A stretch of DNA of 64,000 nt, taken from contig VZRR01010834.1 of NCBI GenBank assembly GCA_013398015.1, positions 1,492,417 through 1,556,416 of the forward strand, written 5' to 3'. Within the stretch, counting starts at the first letter, position 1; each line of letters starts with the position of its first letter. The notes beneath the pieces were generated by a model that was not told the DNA's origin, ran no database searches, and was given only the letters and a program-made list of their open reading frames with translations. Shown here one piece after another: positions 27,601 through 42,600 of this stretch. The translations under genes were made by a program, and so were the position numbers. Source of the stretch: Oreocharis arfaki. Taxonomy: Eukaryota; Chordata; Aves; Passeriformes; Paramythiidae.

Positions 27601-30600
27601 GGAGGTGTGTATTCAAGATCACAAAGTCTCTCCTATTAAGAGCTGGTAACGTAACCACAAATTATTGCTCTCTTCATTTACAGGACAACTGACAGATGCT
27701 TTCTTAAATAGCATTCCTTTTTCTTTTCTCTCTCTTTGAGAAATAAAAACAATTACACAACAAAACAAATGTTAAATGCAAGTGGGTCTATACAGGAGCT
27801 GGAGACTCAATAAAAAGAGAATCTTAGCTAATATACCAGAAGCACTAAAAAAAAATTACTAAAACTGCTTGAAATTTAAAATCTCAGTAATTTAGGATAT
27901 TCTAACTTAGTTAAAACTTCCCCGCAATTCAGAAAAGTTCTAAAAATTTCAAGAAAGGCACTTCCTTTTCTTGCAGGTGGAGTGAAGACCCATCTTCGAA
28001 GGGCTTCATTGAATCCTTACTTTTGAGACCCTAAGATTGAGCATAAATTTGTTTCAAGGCAAATAATCTTCACAAAATAATTTCAGGGGCTTTGTGAATT
28101 AAGAAAAAAAAAGCCACAGTGAAGAAATGCACAGTTTAGCATTCTCATATACTGCAACAGGATTCTGCTCTAATTCAAAAAGAAATAGCAACAACATTTT
28201 ATTAATTGTTCCTCCACTTCTTAAAAAGAGAAAAATTTCCTCATTAATCTGTCCCTAAGCTTCACAAATTTGACACTCACTATTAAGGACCCTGAAAGAA
28301 ACTTTCTGCAGTTTGGAAATGCAGGACACCTATTGGACCTTGCTTTTTTGCATTTATGTACCCAAATGAAAGCAGTGTGAAATGAGCTTGTTAGCCCTTT
28401 AGTGATTAAAAACAAAGTTAATTGTGATGTAACACTAACCACAATTATGGTAATCAACTCTAAAATGAGAATGAATACTTAATATTAGATTAAATTTTGT
28501 TAATGAGAAACTGAATTTAGGAACGGTTACTTGATTAACTAGCCAAGAGATGCAAAGAAGCATGGAAAGTCTTGAACACCACTCAAAACTTTTTGGGAAA
28601 GGATGAATACTGTAATATCAAGTAGCACACAAAAAAAGTCTGTGCTCTGCCGCTACCCGCTACTAAATGTGTTTGGGAAAGAATCTATAACAGCAAGGGG
28701 AGGTGGCAGATCAGGAGAAGCAAGAGGAAGTTGTATTTTGGAGCAACAAATGAAAGCAACATGATACAGGGGTGAAGAGGCCTTTGGAGAGAGGAAAGAG
28801 TTCACATTTATGGGTTATAGGACACAGTTAATCTGCCTCTGTAGCAGTGCTCGCTTGAGACACTGCAGGTACTGCCTTGTGCAAACCAGTAATTTTCAGA
28901 GAAGTTCACAGTCTTCACTTATTCCCATGAACTCAGATGACGGGGACCTCTGAAGCTGGGTATCTAAACCCAAGCAATATATGCCTTCCAGGCAGTAGCA
29001 AAGACCCTGAAAACACAGGATTTTTTTTTTTTTCACATCCCATTCTTGGCATTTCAGCACAGTGAGCGCCTAGGAAGGGCTGCTGATCGCTGTGCCTTGG
29101 GGAAACTCTGTGAGAAAAGTGTTTATGCCAAACACGTATGTAAATAACTGCCCATGCAGAGCACACTTATTCTGGGCTGTCCTACAGTTCAGGAAAGATG
29201 TGTCCTTGTGTTAACAGTGTAACTACAAAGCAAGAACTTGGGGGACTATCCGTGGGCTCACAGTGCTCACAGCTCACCTTACACTTCCTAACAGCTCCAA
29301 TTCCACTGAAATCACACAGCTGGGCTCCATTTTGCATATAATAAACAAGAAAAACCGGTGGGACTCCCTGAAGAACTGGATTCAAACCAGCACTGGGATT
29401 TACAGTGCTCCTAAAGTCACTGGTGGCCCTGCTGTATTCAATTTCTGGTATTTGTGAATTTTATCTGAGTAGATGTGACCTTGACACATGACCCAATCTA
29501 CAGTTTACTTTTTCCAGTTTTAACAACCAGTCATTTTCATTCATATAATTTTTCTTGCAGAGTATCTCTTTGCCTACAGATCCCTCCTTGGACAAGGGGC
29601 ATAGGTCAGAAAAAAAACAGATACCAAATTATGATACATCTGCAGATACACGTTTTCTTTGTTTGCCTTTTATGTTGGGGAACAAATCCTGCCTGAAGCT
29701 CTACAGTATGCAGACATCTAGTGGTTGGATAATATAATGCAATTACAAATCTTTACAGGACACCTGGAAAATTTTTGCACCATCATGTCGTCATCTGAGG
29801 GCCAGATACCTTGGGTACTGTTGAAAACAGATTCTGTGGCTCTTGAAGAATTTTTTTCATTCATTACAGCCCTAGTCAGGTATTTTGAGATGCTCTGACC
29901 CCATGTGTTTCTACGATCCCATTTTAAATTGTGTGGAACTGGGGTGGCCAAAACATAAAATCAGGAAGTTTCAAAATGCTGCAGCACATACTTAATCACA
30001 GCCTATAGTTTCACACTGAGACTCATGCACTCGGTAATCATTAGAGGCTTCCCTGCCAAGAGCACACAGCTCTCAGGCTTTTTTGTGTTTGTTTTTTATT
30101 CTCTTGAGTAAATATCTCCTTATCTGTGTGAACTACTACATTTTTCTAAGCCATGAATAAATCTTTCAGCTACCTTTGGTTTGCATTTTTTTTCTTTCTT
30201 CTTGGCCGCACATATGATTACCCAGCTAAAGAGACCAAGCCATTTTCAGCTTACAATCCAAGATAATGAAACTCACTTCCTACGGACCTACAGTGCAACA
30301 AAAAGGAAAAACCCCGGTATCTTCACAACATGAGGCTAAACACACATTTTGTAGATGTGCTTTATACCTGCTATTTAAAATATTGCTGACATGGTGTATC
30401 ATATTCAGCTGTATGTGTTCACTGGCTTATCATAGCTTTCATCTGTTTCATGCTCACCACTGTCAGATGTTTACATGGGAGGCACTTCAGAAAGCACTGT
30501 TTGTAGTGTATATTTATATTAAAGCCTAAGGGAGGAAAAGAATTTATGTCTATGTAAGATCAAGCTGGTTTTGTCTCCATCTCAGACACAAACATCACCT

Positions 30601-33600
30601 TTAATAATAAGCACAGGAGTTGCTTATGCGCTTGAAGCCCCTGCCTTCTTGAGTGCTTTACTTTATAAAAGAATGAAGTTTGTGTTTAGACCTTATTTCA
30701 TTACTGTCTTCCATCTCAGGAGGTGTGGTGGGCGTGGGAAAGTAATCCAACACGGAGAATGTGGTGAACAGCCAGGCTTTGGGATAAGGATTGCTGTCCA
30801 AGGACAAGCAGCCAATTCCCTGTCATTGGTGGGGAAGGTGCGGGAGAGAAGCAGTCTCAGGGAATAAGGCTGGCTGGATGTGGTTTCTGATCACTGATTT
30901 GGGAGTTGGCTGCAAGTTAGTCAGCTGGTGTTACACAACCCAGAATGGATCGCTTCCAACACAAGCAAGTTGAGAGGGAAATAGAGAAGGAATATTTCCA
31001 ACCACATCCCTGCTAGTGCAAAGGCCACTTAAGGAAGTTTCTTTATGCTGTTCTTGCTTTGTTATCTTGATACTTTCTTTCTCTTTTTTTTTTTTTTTTT
31101 TGTTATGTCCAGCTTAAACAGCTCATTGAATACTTTATAAGGCAAATTCTTTCCAAGTATATCTAATATTTCCCTTCTTTTACCCCATCTTCAGTTGTTT
31201 CCCTCATATTTGGGGAGGAGAGGGCCTCTTTGGATGAAGATGAGGTCGCGCTGTAGGGAAGGCGAAGCAGAAGTAAAAAGCTGCCACTGTCTCTGTAAAC
31301 AGCATGGGGACAATGCTGGTGAGAAGCATTTGAAGATACTGAACAGAAGAATCACAAAAAATACCCAGCACTGAAAAGCAAACCTTGCTTTAGAAGTAAT
31401 TATCACAGCAAATCAGGGAGAAGACTTTCGAGGTGATCTGACTACTCAGTCAGTGCTGGGTTTTTAATTGGCAAATAAGGCTAAGTTAAGGTATAGCAAG
31501 TTCTCCTGGACAAGGACTACTTGCACTGCTGGTCCATATGAAGAATCTCTCTCTGACATGGCTGGTTGCTGGGTCTTTTTCTGATACCTGGCATCATACA
31601 GATAATCTGTGATCAGAGAGGAATCCTCACATGATAGAGGGGAGAAGGCATATGTAAAGTGATTGTAAAGATAAGTTCTTTAATACACCTGAAGCATTCA
31701 AACAAGTACTATAAGAGAGAAAGGCTCACGAGAAAGTGAACAACGTCTTCAGAGCAAGTCTTGAACAGCATTCAATATAAAAGACCCAGGGCTGTAAAAT
31801 GAGTAATGGGGAAAAAGGAAAAGGAACAGGACTTTAACACAAATTCATTAAGCAAAGGGAGAAACACAATCATACAAATACCAACAGGGCCGGTGAGCTG
31901 ATGCTAGGCATATAGTCTTCATACTGAAATACATTAACTTTAATTAAAAGTTCTACAATTCATTTTAAACTGTTCTTGTTTTTAAAATCTTTTTTTTATG
32001 TGTAGCGTTCTGAAGAGATAAATACACACACATAGATGTGCTTAAAATGGCAGCTACAGTTTCATAAATAAATGTGCACATAAACACTTCCAAACATGGC
32101 CTGCATGGTCCAGCCTCAGGTGGGTGGTTCTCCAGCTACCCGACATTTCAGCAGGCAGCACTGATGTATAAAGGGAGAACATATCTCAAAGCGAACTCCA
32201 TGGCTGATGATACCACCATGAAACCCAGCCAAGGAGGAAAAAGCAGGCCAAAATTTGTACTCCTCCCACTCCTTCCTAGAGGGTTTTCCCCTTTTTCTCT
32301 ATGGCCATCATTCCCCCCGAGGGTCCCCCCATTTCTACAAGAAAGAAAGCTTCCCTTTATTCTCACTGGAGTGGATGCGACAACCATGAAAAGAATAGTT
32401 TGCCCAAGGCCATTATTGCAGCCCACCAGTCAAACTGAGTGAAGGTGAGTCTGTGCTTATGGCAGCTGCCCCCTGGCAGGGTCTGGAAAACGCTGATGGG
32501 TGTGACTTCTTGTGAAGCTGCATATGCATGGATCTCCTCTCCTTGTTCCTTCTATAGTCTCAGCAAAATTCAGCTAAAATTTCTCAGTAAAATTATTTTT
32601 TCTTTTTGTTGCCCTGCCGTCAAGCACTTTCACCTCATCAGCAACAGAAGTCTTCAATTACCCTCTGAGAGTCAGGAACACAAATGAGCCAACCTTTAGG
32701 ACGCAGACCAGGATGCTGGCCAGAGACCACTCTTACTTCCTCTTAGACTCATGTCCTGCTTCGTGTATGTTTCCATACACAGCCACTACCACACTCTTGC
32801 CGATGTAATGTCTGGGATCAAGCCTATCCTTTAACCCACACCAGTTTATGCCTGTTTACCTCCCAGATATATTTTGGGAACATGCCTTATTGACAGAATT
32901 TATTATTAGTCCACCTATGCCTTAATTTTCACACAAAGGAAAGGTGGTAGCCAAGGCAAAAGGCAGCTGTAGGGAGGCACAGTGCTCTCTAAGAAGCTCC
33001 TCTGATTGAGATAAGTGGGAACCCAGGATCACAGCCCAAGGAGCAAAGAACATCAGTCAAACTAAGTCAAACTAAGAGTTTAAAGGTTTTAAATTTTTTC
33101 TGAGAGCTCCAGAAAACTACAGAGGAAACCGAAGAACACATCACCTGTGGAGGGAAGATCGCTGACAGCAGGCATCTGCCCCAATTCACCTTCCTTCTTC
33201 CAAGAGCTGGATTTCTTCCTATTTCCAATACCTTCTAACAGTTTATCAGAAGCCTGTGGAGCCAGCTTTTGCCTGATGAGGCACAAAGTTGCTTTTGTCA
33301 TTGATTTCTTGACAAACAAGTGTGCAACTCTCGGAAACTTATAATTCACATTTCTAATAAATCTCTAAAATTATAAGAAGCATTATGCCCACTAACATTT
33401 ACCTTTAAAAATACTTCCAGAGAGCAATCTGATTCAAAATTTTAGCAGCTGTAAGCTTGAAGAGGAAATTATTAATTTAGGGCCTCACACTACCCTCAGA
33501 ACCCCTTTATCAGTTTTATGATTTCTTTAAAATATTAATACAAAGGCAGGCATGTGGAACTCTAAATGGAGAGCAGCAGAGCCTTGCCACACTCAATAAA

Positions 33601-36600
33601 ACCTCTCATGGGTGCAGTGTAACTGAAATAATACACAGAGAGCCCTTCCTGAAAATTCCTCTCTGTGGATTCCTACCAAAACCAGAAAGACTAATTTAAC
33701 TTTTCCCAACACAAAACAAATGGGGGTTGACCAATCTGTAATTAGAATGGGTGTTTTTTTGAATGAATTTTTTGCTATAATTAGATCTAGTTCTTAAGAC
33801 ACAAAGCTGTTATAAGTATTTTTACCAGTGGGTTTTCTTTTTCTTTCAAAGCCAAGCCTAGGAAAAAAAAAGTCTGACAAATGTTGAGACAAATTTACTA
33901 ACTTCAATTCCTCAGTAGTAGTAGTATTTATATGACTAGAATTTCACTGCACAAGGCAATGCTTGAAAGAACAGCAAACACAGGAAGGGAGCACAGGAAA
34001 GGGAAATAATGAATTTTTCGGTGGAGACATTACATCATTTGCTTTGCAATGTATCTGTATTTTACAGCCACAAGAATATCAGCCAGCTCCAAGATAAGGA
34101 ACATGTTTATTTAGAGAATAAATCTAGTTCAGATTTCATCATAATGTCAATATTTGCCACATTACTACTACAGTTCCTGTCAGTTAACACTCAGTAGTTA
34201 ATAATACGTTGTATGCAAAGGGAGATCTTCTGAATGAGCTGTGCATATAACCCAAGAATTTTTAGGTTTGGAACATGGTTCACTCCACTTTTGGAAGGTT
34301 CTTTCATTGCTGGGTGCAAGGAGACAAGAACAGACCTTCACCTGGCAGAAACCAGTTGCCTTCCACTTCACAGAGCTTTGTTTAATTTTCCCAAGATTTT
34401 AGTACCAAACCTGACAACTATGACAAATTATCAGGCTCCCGCCAAAAACTGCAGCCAGTCCAACTAGGCCATTGCAGGCCATTGCAGCAGAGACTTGTCC
34501 TGCCCTGTGATATGATGCAGATCAGTGGGAGGCTGGGGTCTGGTAATCAGGTGTTGGGGTTGGGCTCTAGCTGCAGCTGCTTGGGGAGTAACTGCTGAAG
34601 GAAGAGGGGCAGCAGCCAGTGAAGCTGCTACATGCACATGCTGCAGACATTGCAGGTGGAAAGCACGGTTTTGGCCAGCACTGAAATCTTGAACCGATTT
34701 GTACAGATAATGGGGTTATACTTCATTCAATGTGGGCGAAAGATAAAGATAACCCTAAGAAATATAAGTTTCTCTAAGCCCAAGGAGCAACATGCTGATT
34801 GCTACTCTGCTAAGCCCAAAATGAAGAGATGACCTCATGGTGGGCTGCTTGCGTTATATTTTCAGTGCATTTATTGCAATGCATGCCACCAAACCTTATC
34901 TCCAAAGGAAGCACGTGATCCTGCAGTACACCCAGTCACAAACACGTTAAGTGGTCGGCAGTATCTGGTCCCCCTCGCCCAGCTCACATGCAGAGTGTGG
35001 GTTTGTCCTGTTGTTTCTGCTGCCCCTAATACACACATAAATTACTCAGAGGGCTCGCAACTCATTGTTCAGCAGCAGCTCTCCCCATAACCCTTGACAA
35101 GGTGGATTAAGGATGCCTTCTGACTCTGCATCTACCATTGCCTGGGAAAGACTTTGTCACAGATGATCCATCTGCACCAAGGCAGTGGCCTCCACTTTGT
35201 GAGCCCTCAGTTTGCATCTTCATTGTGCCCCAGACTGGAACTTGCCATTTGTGCCTCTGGGGTTCTTCTGCTGACACAGATCTCTGCAATGTCCCTCATG
35301 CCAGGACAGGGGACCTCACAAATAGCTATGGTGATCAAAGCTATTGCCTCCCACATTACTGACTCTGCCCTTCAGCTCTTGATGTTTCTAAGGAATTACA
35401 AGCTATGAAAATGACTAGCTGGTTCAGACTACCCTTGCCTTATCTTCTCTGTCAGATAAGGCATGTGTGGCCCAGTGTGGCAATCCCCATGCTGTGCAGC
35501 GAGCTCGGGACACATAGAGTGAGTCCCCAGACCACCATCCTCAGCAATGTACAGAACAAACAGAACTGTCATAATTCACAGGAGAACAAAGGCTGATAAT
35601 TTTCTGCCTGAATTGAACACTATGTCGCAAAGTTCCATGGCTCACCAAATAGAAAATAATCCAGACAAATTTGTTTATTGTTGTATTGGTTAATTTTACT
35701 TAGTTCCAAACTGCCCTTTATTTCAGTAAGGTTCCTAGTAATGTAAATATCATTCAGCTTTATTCAGATAAACCACGTCAAGTGCATATGTTTGGCAGAG
35801 AAGTGCTCCTTTCTGCCAAAAAATTAATTCTGAATTTGTATACTCTTTGTGAACAAACAATGTTTTTATTACCTCTGTAGAATGCACCTCTCCTCTACAG
35901 AAAATATGGTTACTGACAGCACAAGAGATGATATGGAATAAAACAAAATCTAACATTCAAAACAATAATGAGTATTTCTACATATTAGCATTCATACCAA
36001 GCTTAAAATCAGTACTATTTGGATCACAGATGACTATCGAATGCTATGGCAAAGTAGCTATAAAAGCAATGATAACAACAATTTAAAAATAGTTAAGACT
36101 GTGAATTGGAAGATTTAATATATTTTCTTCTTTTAATGTACAGCCCATTCCCAGAATTTCACAGGACCGTGTGGACAGACCAACTGTCACAGCTGTCTAT
36201 CAAGGCTGAATTAGATGAAGACAAACAATACAGGCTTTGTGGTTCAACTGAAGCAGCAGTCTCAAAAGTTTCCATTTCTCATCTGTGGGCACTGTGGGAG
36301 CATTGTCTTCCCCCTCTCTGAAAACAGAATAGAACAATTATGTTACTGAAATTCCTCTGCAGTGGGTCTGAAAGACTGTTTATGTCCAGCCAGGGAGACA
36401 GGGAAAACTAAAAGCTGAGATTTCATGACAGCAGGTGGGAGCAGTTTCAGGGTATATACTTCAGTGACATAATGGTACTGATTCTTCTTTTTTTGAGTAA
36501 AGCCAGTGCTGCAAGATTTACTAGCAATGGAGGAAATGGCAGTAAAAATGCAGAGTTAAATGCCGTGGTAAAATTATTAATTTGAAAAAAAGTTTTACAA

Positions 36601-39600
36601 CTGGCTTTCTGAATCAATCTGGTAATTGATTCTAACCTGGTGCTCATGATAGTAAACTAGAAAGCAAAATACACTGATCACAGAGAACTTCTTACCATTC
36701 ACTCTTTTAGGGGCCTTGCTAAGTGAAGTGCTGAGTACCAGCTCTCACAGGAGTCAGGTGGGCTCAAGGGATAGAAAAACATCACCCAATTTGCCTTAAT
36801 AGAGTCATATTCTTATTCATTAGAAGCATTAATCAATACTTGATTTCATGCAAACACATATTCATGTGCTTTGTCACAACCTTAAGAATCCAGGTGCTCA
36901 GATTGCCTCAGTGCTCTCAGTTCAGAAGCAGTAGGTATGAGAATGTCAAACCACTTCATTCTCTTGTACTAATAATTTGCCTTTTTTTTTTTCCCCTGAG
37001 GTTATTTCAGTGCTAACTATAGCTCAGTGTGTACACACAAACAGTCTGAAAGTGCTTATGTGCAAACGGTCACCTGGGGCTACAAGTGCTTGCAGGAAGA
37101 GTCAACACATTCTAGAGAGTTCCCACGCTGGTCCTGACAGCGGACAGGAGAGTAGAGATTTTCAGGCACCAGCAGTGCTGCTAAGAAGTCAGTGCCTACC
37201 CATGTACTCCCTGGTTATCATTCACTACCCTCCAAAAGTCATGTTGTCTGGCAGCAGCACCATTTGATGGCCCACTTGAAGAGCTTTCTACCAGCTGCCT
37301 CCTAAGGGAGGCTGCAAGGCCTTCACAGAGCAGCGGGTTTTACGCTCCACATAACAGCACAGAGGATTGCCGGTTCTTCCTGGAGCTTGGTACAAAGGTG
37401 TAACATAAAAAAACCAAACAACAACCAAGTAATAACAACACGTTATTCTCCATCTCTGGAAAAACTCTTGGCATGTTTTTCAGTGGGCTACTGATACCAG
37501 GGTGCAGGGACCAAACCCCTCCCTGATGTGAACAGAAAGTTTCCATTTGCATGGCCAGAAGGTACTGGATCAGTGAATAAGACTGAACAATCCAAGTGAG
37601 AAAGTTCAAAAGAAGCCAAAACCTTTGTGTTTTTAAGGTTCCATTTAGGTAAACTAATGCTGTGACACAGTGACGCTTCCTCAATCTCAATTAGTGCTAA
37701 ACTAATTAAGAAAATTGTTTTACACACCGCAGTGAGTAGTACCTCTCCTCTTTATTGGATAATCCCAAGTGTGATGTAAGGGTGATTGAGTATCTAATTA
37801 CTCCTTAATTGAATGCACATTTTGTACATTTTTAGCTAGTTCAAGCTTAATGCTTTTAGTCCAAAAGTCAAAGTCAGTGAAATTAAGTTGAACTGGCATT
37901 TGGGTACCTATTGTACTAAAGAATTGCTTTTTGAAAGGAGCCTAATTATGAGCCAGTCTGAAGATTTCAGTTGTGTTTGTTACAGAAATACTTAATGTAT
38001 TGTCTGACAAAAGACTGATTATACATACTGGTAGTGTTGTTATTCATGTTTGCCCTTTATTCTTGCCTAACAATAACTTTCCCACCATGCTAAATCAGTA
38101 GCACTGTTCCATAATATATGTGGTCAAGCAACACACTATTCAGGACAAAGGTTTACATAGGTATGAAGATACCTGCTCCTCTTACCCTTCTGAAAAGTTT
38201 TTGGAAATGCAATATTTCAGCTACAATTGTACAAAAGGGCATGTGCATTATAACCAGAAAATTGCTTACATGCCTTGTTTATAGGTTATATTTCTGCCCC
38301 TGAAATTTCCTTTGCTTGGGTTGAGTCCTACATATACTTAGTAGAGACCCACTGCTTCTGGTGAAGTCCTTTACAGATAAAATAACCACTCCTAAAGAAA
38401 ACCTTCCAGGATCAGTACCATAAACACCTGCAAAATCTGAGAGTTCTTCACAATACTCATGGTTTGGAAAAAAAGAAATATTAACAATGTCAATAAAAAC
38501 TCAGAAATCAATCTCAGAATGTAAAAAAATCATTATTTTTCCAAGAGGATTTATATCTAATTATTTCATATAATAGTTTTATGTACCTATATTCTTCACA
38601 GAGAGTATTTTCTTGTACAAAACTGAGATAAATGCAACACTATAAGTTTTATCTCAGAAACAAGGAGCAGAAGCAGGAGCAAAGATAAGGAGCAAAGCTG
38701 GTATATTTTTAAGAACCAAAGGTCCCAATGTTCCTACAGCAATAGAGAGAACATACTTAAAAGAGAAGATATAAGAAAACTTTAGTGAAAAGGATTATTT
38801 TTCAAAGTCTTCCAAAAGTGTTGAGAAAGTGCAAATAAAGACACTAGGGAGAAATTAAATAGGATGGCCACGATAATACGTCTTTCCATGAGATAGGAAG
38901 GAAGTAAGATGTCCCACTGCAGCAGCTTTAGGTCAAGATCACTACACCAGATCAAAACCTCTATTCTGCTGCTTAAAAGTAGTCAATCTCCTTTCTGGAG
39001 AGCTTTTCCACCTCTTTTGTCTTACCATATTCCTTACCACCACTGTCTCACACAATGTCCTATCTTACTCTTTATAGAAGGATCTTGCCTTCTCCTCCTT
39101 AATACTACGATAAATCAAAAAGTTTAAGAGTTTAATACAAAATCAAAAGACATGGGTGGCAAAACATGTATAATGCTGACAAAATATTACCTTTATCCTA
39201 CACCTTCCTACAGCACCTGAAAGTACAGCCAGGCGCGGATTCAGAGTGTCTCAGAAAAGAGAACTGACTACCTTATCAAACCTTATCTTTCTTGAAACTC
39301 TTTGCATTCCTTCCATGAAAAGGTTACAATTTATGGAATCTATATCAAGTTCTGTGGGCATTTAGCTACATCTAGCTAACTAAAATGCACCTTTACTTGT
39401 CTTGAACTATGGGGACACACAAATGTTTTTAAATGAAGTTTTGTTGGGTAGCACTGCTCTGTCATAAACTCTGGTCTTATCCATAAAACATTGCTAACAA
39501 CAGTCGTTGCTGACATTCTGTTTCTTGAGAGGCAAGTACCAGTTGCAAAACATATTCAGTAATACAAATAACTTGGCAGTTTTAATTTGTTATTTATTTA

Positions 39601-42600
39601 CGAAACATATCTCTCTGCTTAGCAAGAGTTTGCATATTTTTCATTGCATTGTCTTTAGTCATATGAAATAATCAGAATTAAAAATTCCAATAGGAGTAAG
39701 GACTTGTGCCTACCAGGATCTTCAGTTTCAATGGAGTAATAATGTTCTGCTTGAATCTGTGTGATTTCATCCAGGTAGAACAGAGTGCACTTCCAGTGCC
39801 TAACTTGTATAACGCTGCTGAAGGAGGAAAGCACACTGCAGGCTCTTTTCCCTGTAATGTACAGACATATGTACCTATATGTCCTTCTAGTACATTTGAC
39901 ATTTGAGAGTCTATTACATTATATTTTATCTGCACTAATCTCTTTTTCTAAAAATGGGTGTAGCTTTATCAATGATGATTTAAGCTTCCGACTATTTTGA
40001 CTCACCACTAATTTGCAGCATTTTCCCCATATGAAATTACCACAGCAGAGTTTCAGTGCGTGTTCAGACTCCAACTTGGGTGTTGTGACTGCTAATGAAC
40101 ATGTTTTGAGGGTGTTTTGTATGACAGGCACTCCTGGCTCTTGGCTCCATTATCAGCTCCCAAGTAGCAGTCTACAAACCATGGTTTATGGTAAGCAGCT
40201 GGAAATCATATTCTCAAAACTCTTTTTATGAAAAGCTGATGGTAACAGTGAATTATGAATAGGAAAGAATATGTGATGGTGATAGAAACTCACAGGTCAC
40301 AAAATTTAGGAACACTTGCCAGAATGAAGTATCTTATTTAAAGCATAAGCAGGGATCTGATTCCTAGACTACCTTATGACTTTTTTAGTTTTGAAAAGGA
40401 AGCACAGTAATCTTTCCTCCTTGCTTCTTTACATGAGAAGGGATTTTGACCATTTTCCATTCCTCCACAATTTGTGTATTTCTAACTAGAACTCAATAAG
40501 GAATTGAACAAGGACAATTCCAATATGATACTAACTCTGAAAACTCAAAATGGTTTTCTTTCTCATTTAGGGCTTGATCACCTGCTATACTGATGCTCTG
40601 GCCTGTAAAAATACCTACCACAGCAAGGACCAGCCTATGACTCTTGGCTGCCTCTGGCTACCAAGTTCCTACATTCTGGCCCCTGTGTCAGAGGTATGTC
40701 ACATAAGCTACAAAAGTGTTTTTCTACTCACTTATTTGAATGATCAGCAGCGGGAAAAAAATTTGGGCTGATATTATAGGGTTCACTTGCAATCTCAGTG
40801 CACCCCCTACTCCCTGCTATTACAATGAAGTATTACAATGAAATAACCCCAAAAGGCACCATTTTTCAGCCATTCCTGGAGCTTTTGGTTGTCTGAAGGC
40901 TCCAAAAGTTTTGTTTTGTTTCCAGTAAGCCTCTGATTATGGTGTGTGGCTCACAAGCCAAAGGTGTTTGGCCTTCTGTCCTACAGTCATGCACTCAAGT
41001 GTAAGCACATTCTCGAGTACTCTGAAGTGGCAGCGGAGGGTTGGGCACTGTATATAAGACCTTAAATACAGAGGAACAATAGTCAGTTTTGGTGATAACA
41101 TGAAGTTCAGTTTCTTTAAAAGACTGGAACTTAACAATTAAACCAACCACCTTTTAAGCACAAACTCGAAGTTTATGGAGACAAACAATAACCAATAAAA
41201 AAAATCGCTCACTTAGAAGCAGCATAAATACTCGTATTTCAACAAATCTAGGAAATCAGTGTTTGCATTTCTAAAGAACTAGTGTTGATAATCTTTGTGT
41301 CAGGTTGATTCAGTTTTTTTTAAACAGGAAAATGATAAGAACGGTCATAATAGCCTAATGATGCATGGCTGGTGACAGCTCATTCCAGCTCCGGATCTGC
41401 ACAATAGGAAAGGATAAAATCCCTAAGTGTTAGAACTTCTGCAGAGCAACTTGTTTGTGAACTTCACTAATTGCAAATGCTACTAGTAAACCTAAAGTAA
41501 AGACACACAGATTGCTGGTGTAAATGTCCATTAAAATGTAAATTTCACTGAGATCTCTCTAAACATAGAAATACAGTCCATAGCATTGCATCACATTTCC
41601 CATTTCTCAAAAGCAAGGTGGAGCTCCACGGCTCACTCTGTATTTGAATGTTCCTTCATATTCTATGATCTATTATCATACAATTCTCAATTTCATAAAG
41701 AGAAGAGTGCACCACTACCTGTTTAGTACTAGCTCATTCCCACTGGCAACACCAGATTCCCTGTTCAATATCCTGGGGAAAGGGCGACACAGTTTTGCTG
41801 CCACAAGAGCTGCTCAGCAGCTTTGAAAGCACGAAACTCACCAGATACAGTCACCACACTGCCCGCTCTCCTTGCTGTGAAACTAATGTTGTGCCAGTGT
41901 CTCCTTGTCCGCTCAGACCTCTCAGTATCATGCAGAGAGTCTCTGCAGCATCAGAAATGCAGTCTCTGTTCCTCCCACCCTAAATTACACCTTCCTCTTC
42001 CCCAGGCCCAGCACAACCTTGCTATTTTAATGATGTCATTTATTTTTTCTCTAATCTTGCATGTACAACTAGGAAAATAGTAATTATATTAAGAATGTTT
42101 TTAACCTGAATTAATTTCTGCTATCATAATTTACAGGACACTGGATAAGCTTGCAGCTACTTGCAGTCTGAAGACTACCACAGATGTATGTGTATGTATG
42201 AGTGTGTATATGCACTTGTGTATAGAAAAACTGATGCTTTCTCAGGAATTTCTGAATAAGTCACAAATGAAAAAATATTCAGCAGAACTTGAGTAATGTA
42301 TGTGTGTAGATGGAGTAGGTATAAGACATCATCACACTTTGAGGATAATTATTCATGAATACAAAATAAATTGTGTCTGAGATGGGGAGTTTTGAGACAA
42401 CACACTGGAGATCAAATCCATTAGTTTATTAATTATTCTCAGAAGAAAGAAAATTCAAGTTTAGGACTTTAAAAACAAAATATCCTTTCAATATTATTTC
42501 AGTAAATTATTTTTTAGAAAAAGCTCTTACTGTCTTCTATTAAAAAAGCCTTGTGGATTTCAATGACTTCTGTAACAGGCACCTACTTAACCTCCTCTTA

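Noticed and set aside
32074..32442. 122-codon plus-strand open frame
   Set aside because: Composition is proline-rich by chance, with no motif. An equally long open frame on the opposite strand argues against coding.
36141..36321. Possible isolated exon after a good pyrimidine tract and CAG (36121-36143)
   Set aside because: No convincing donor site in frame and no recognisable protein similarity.
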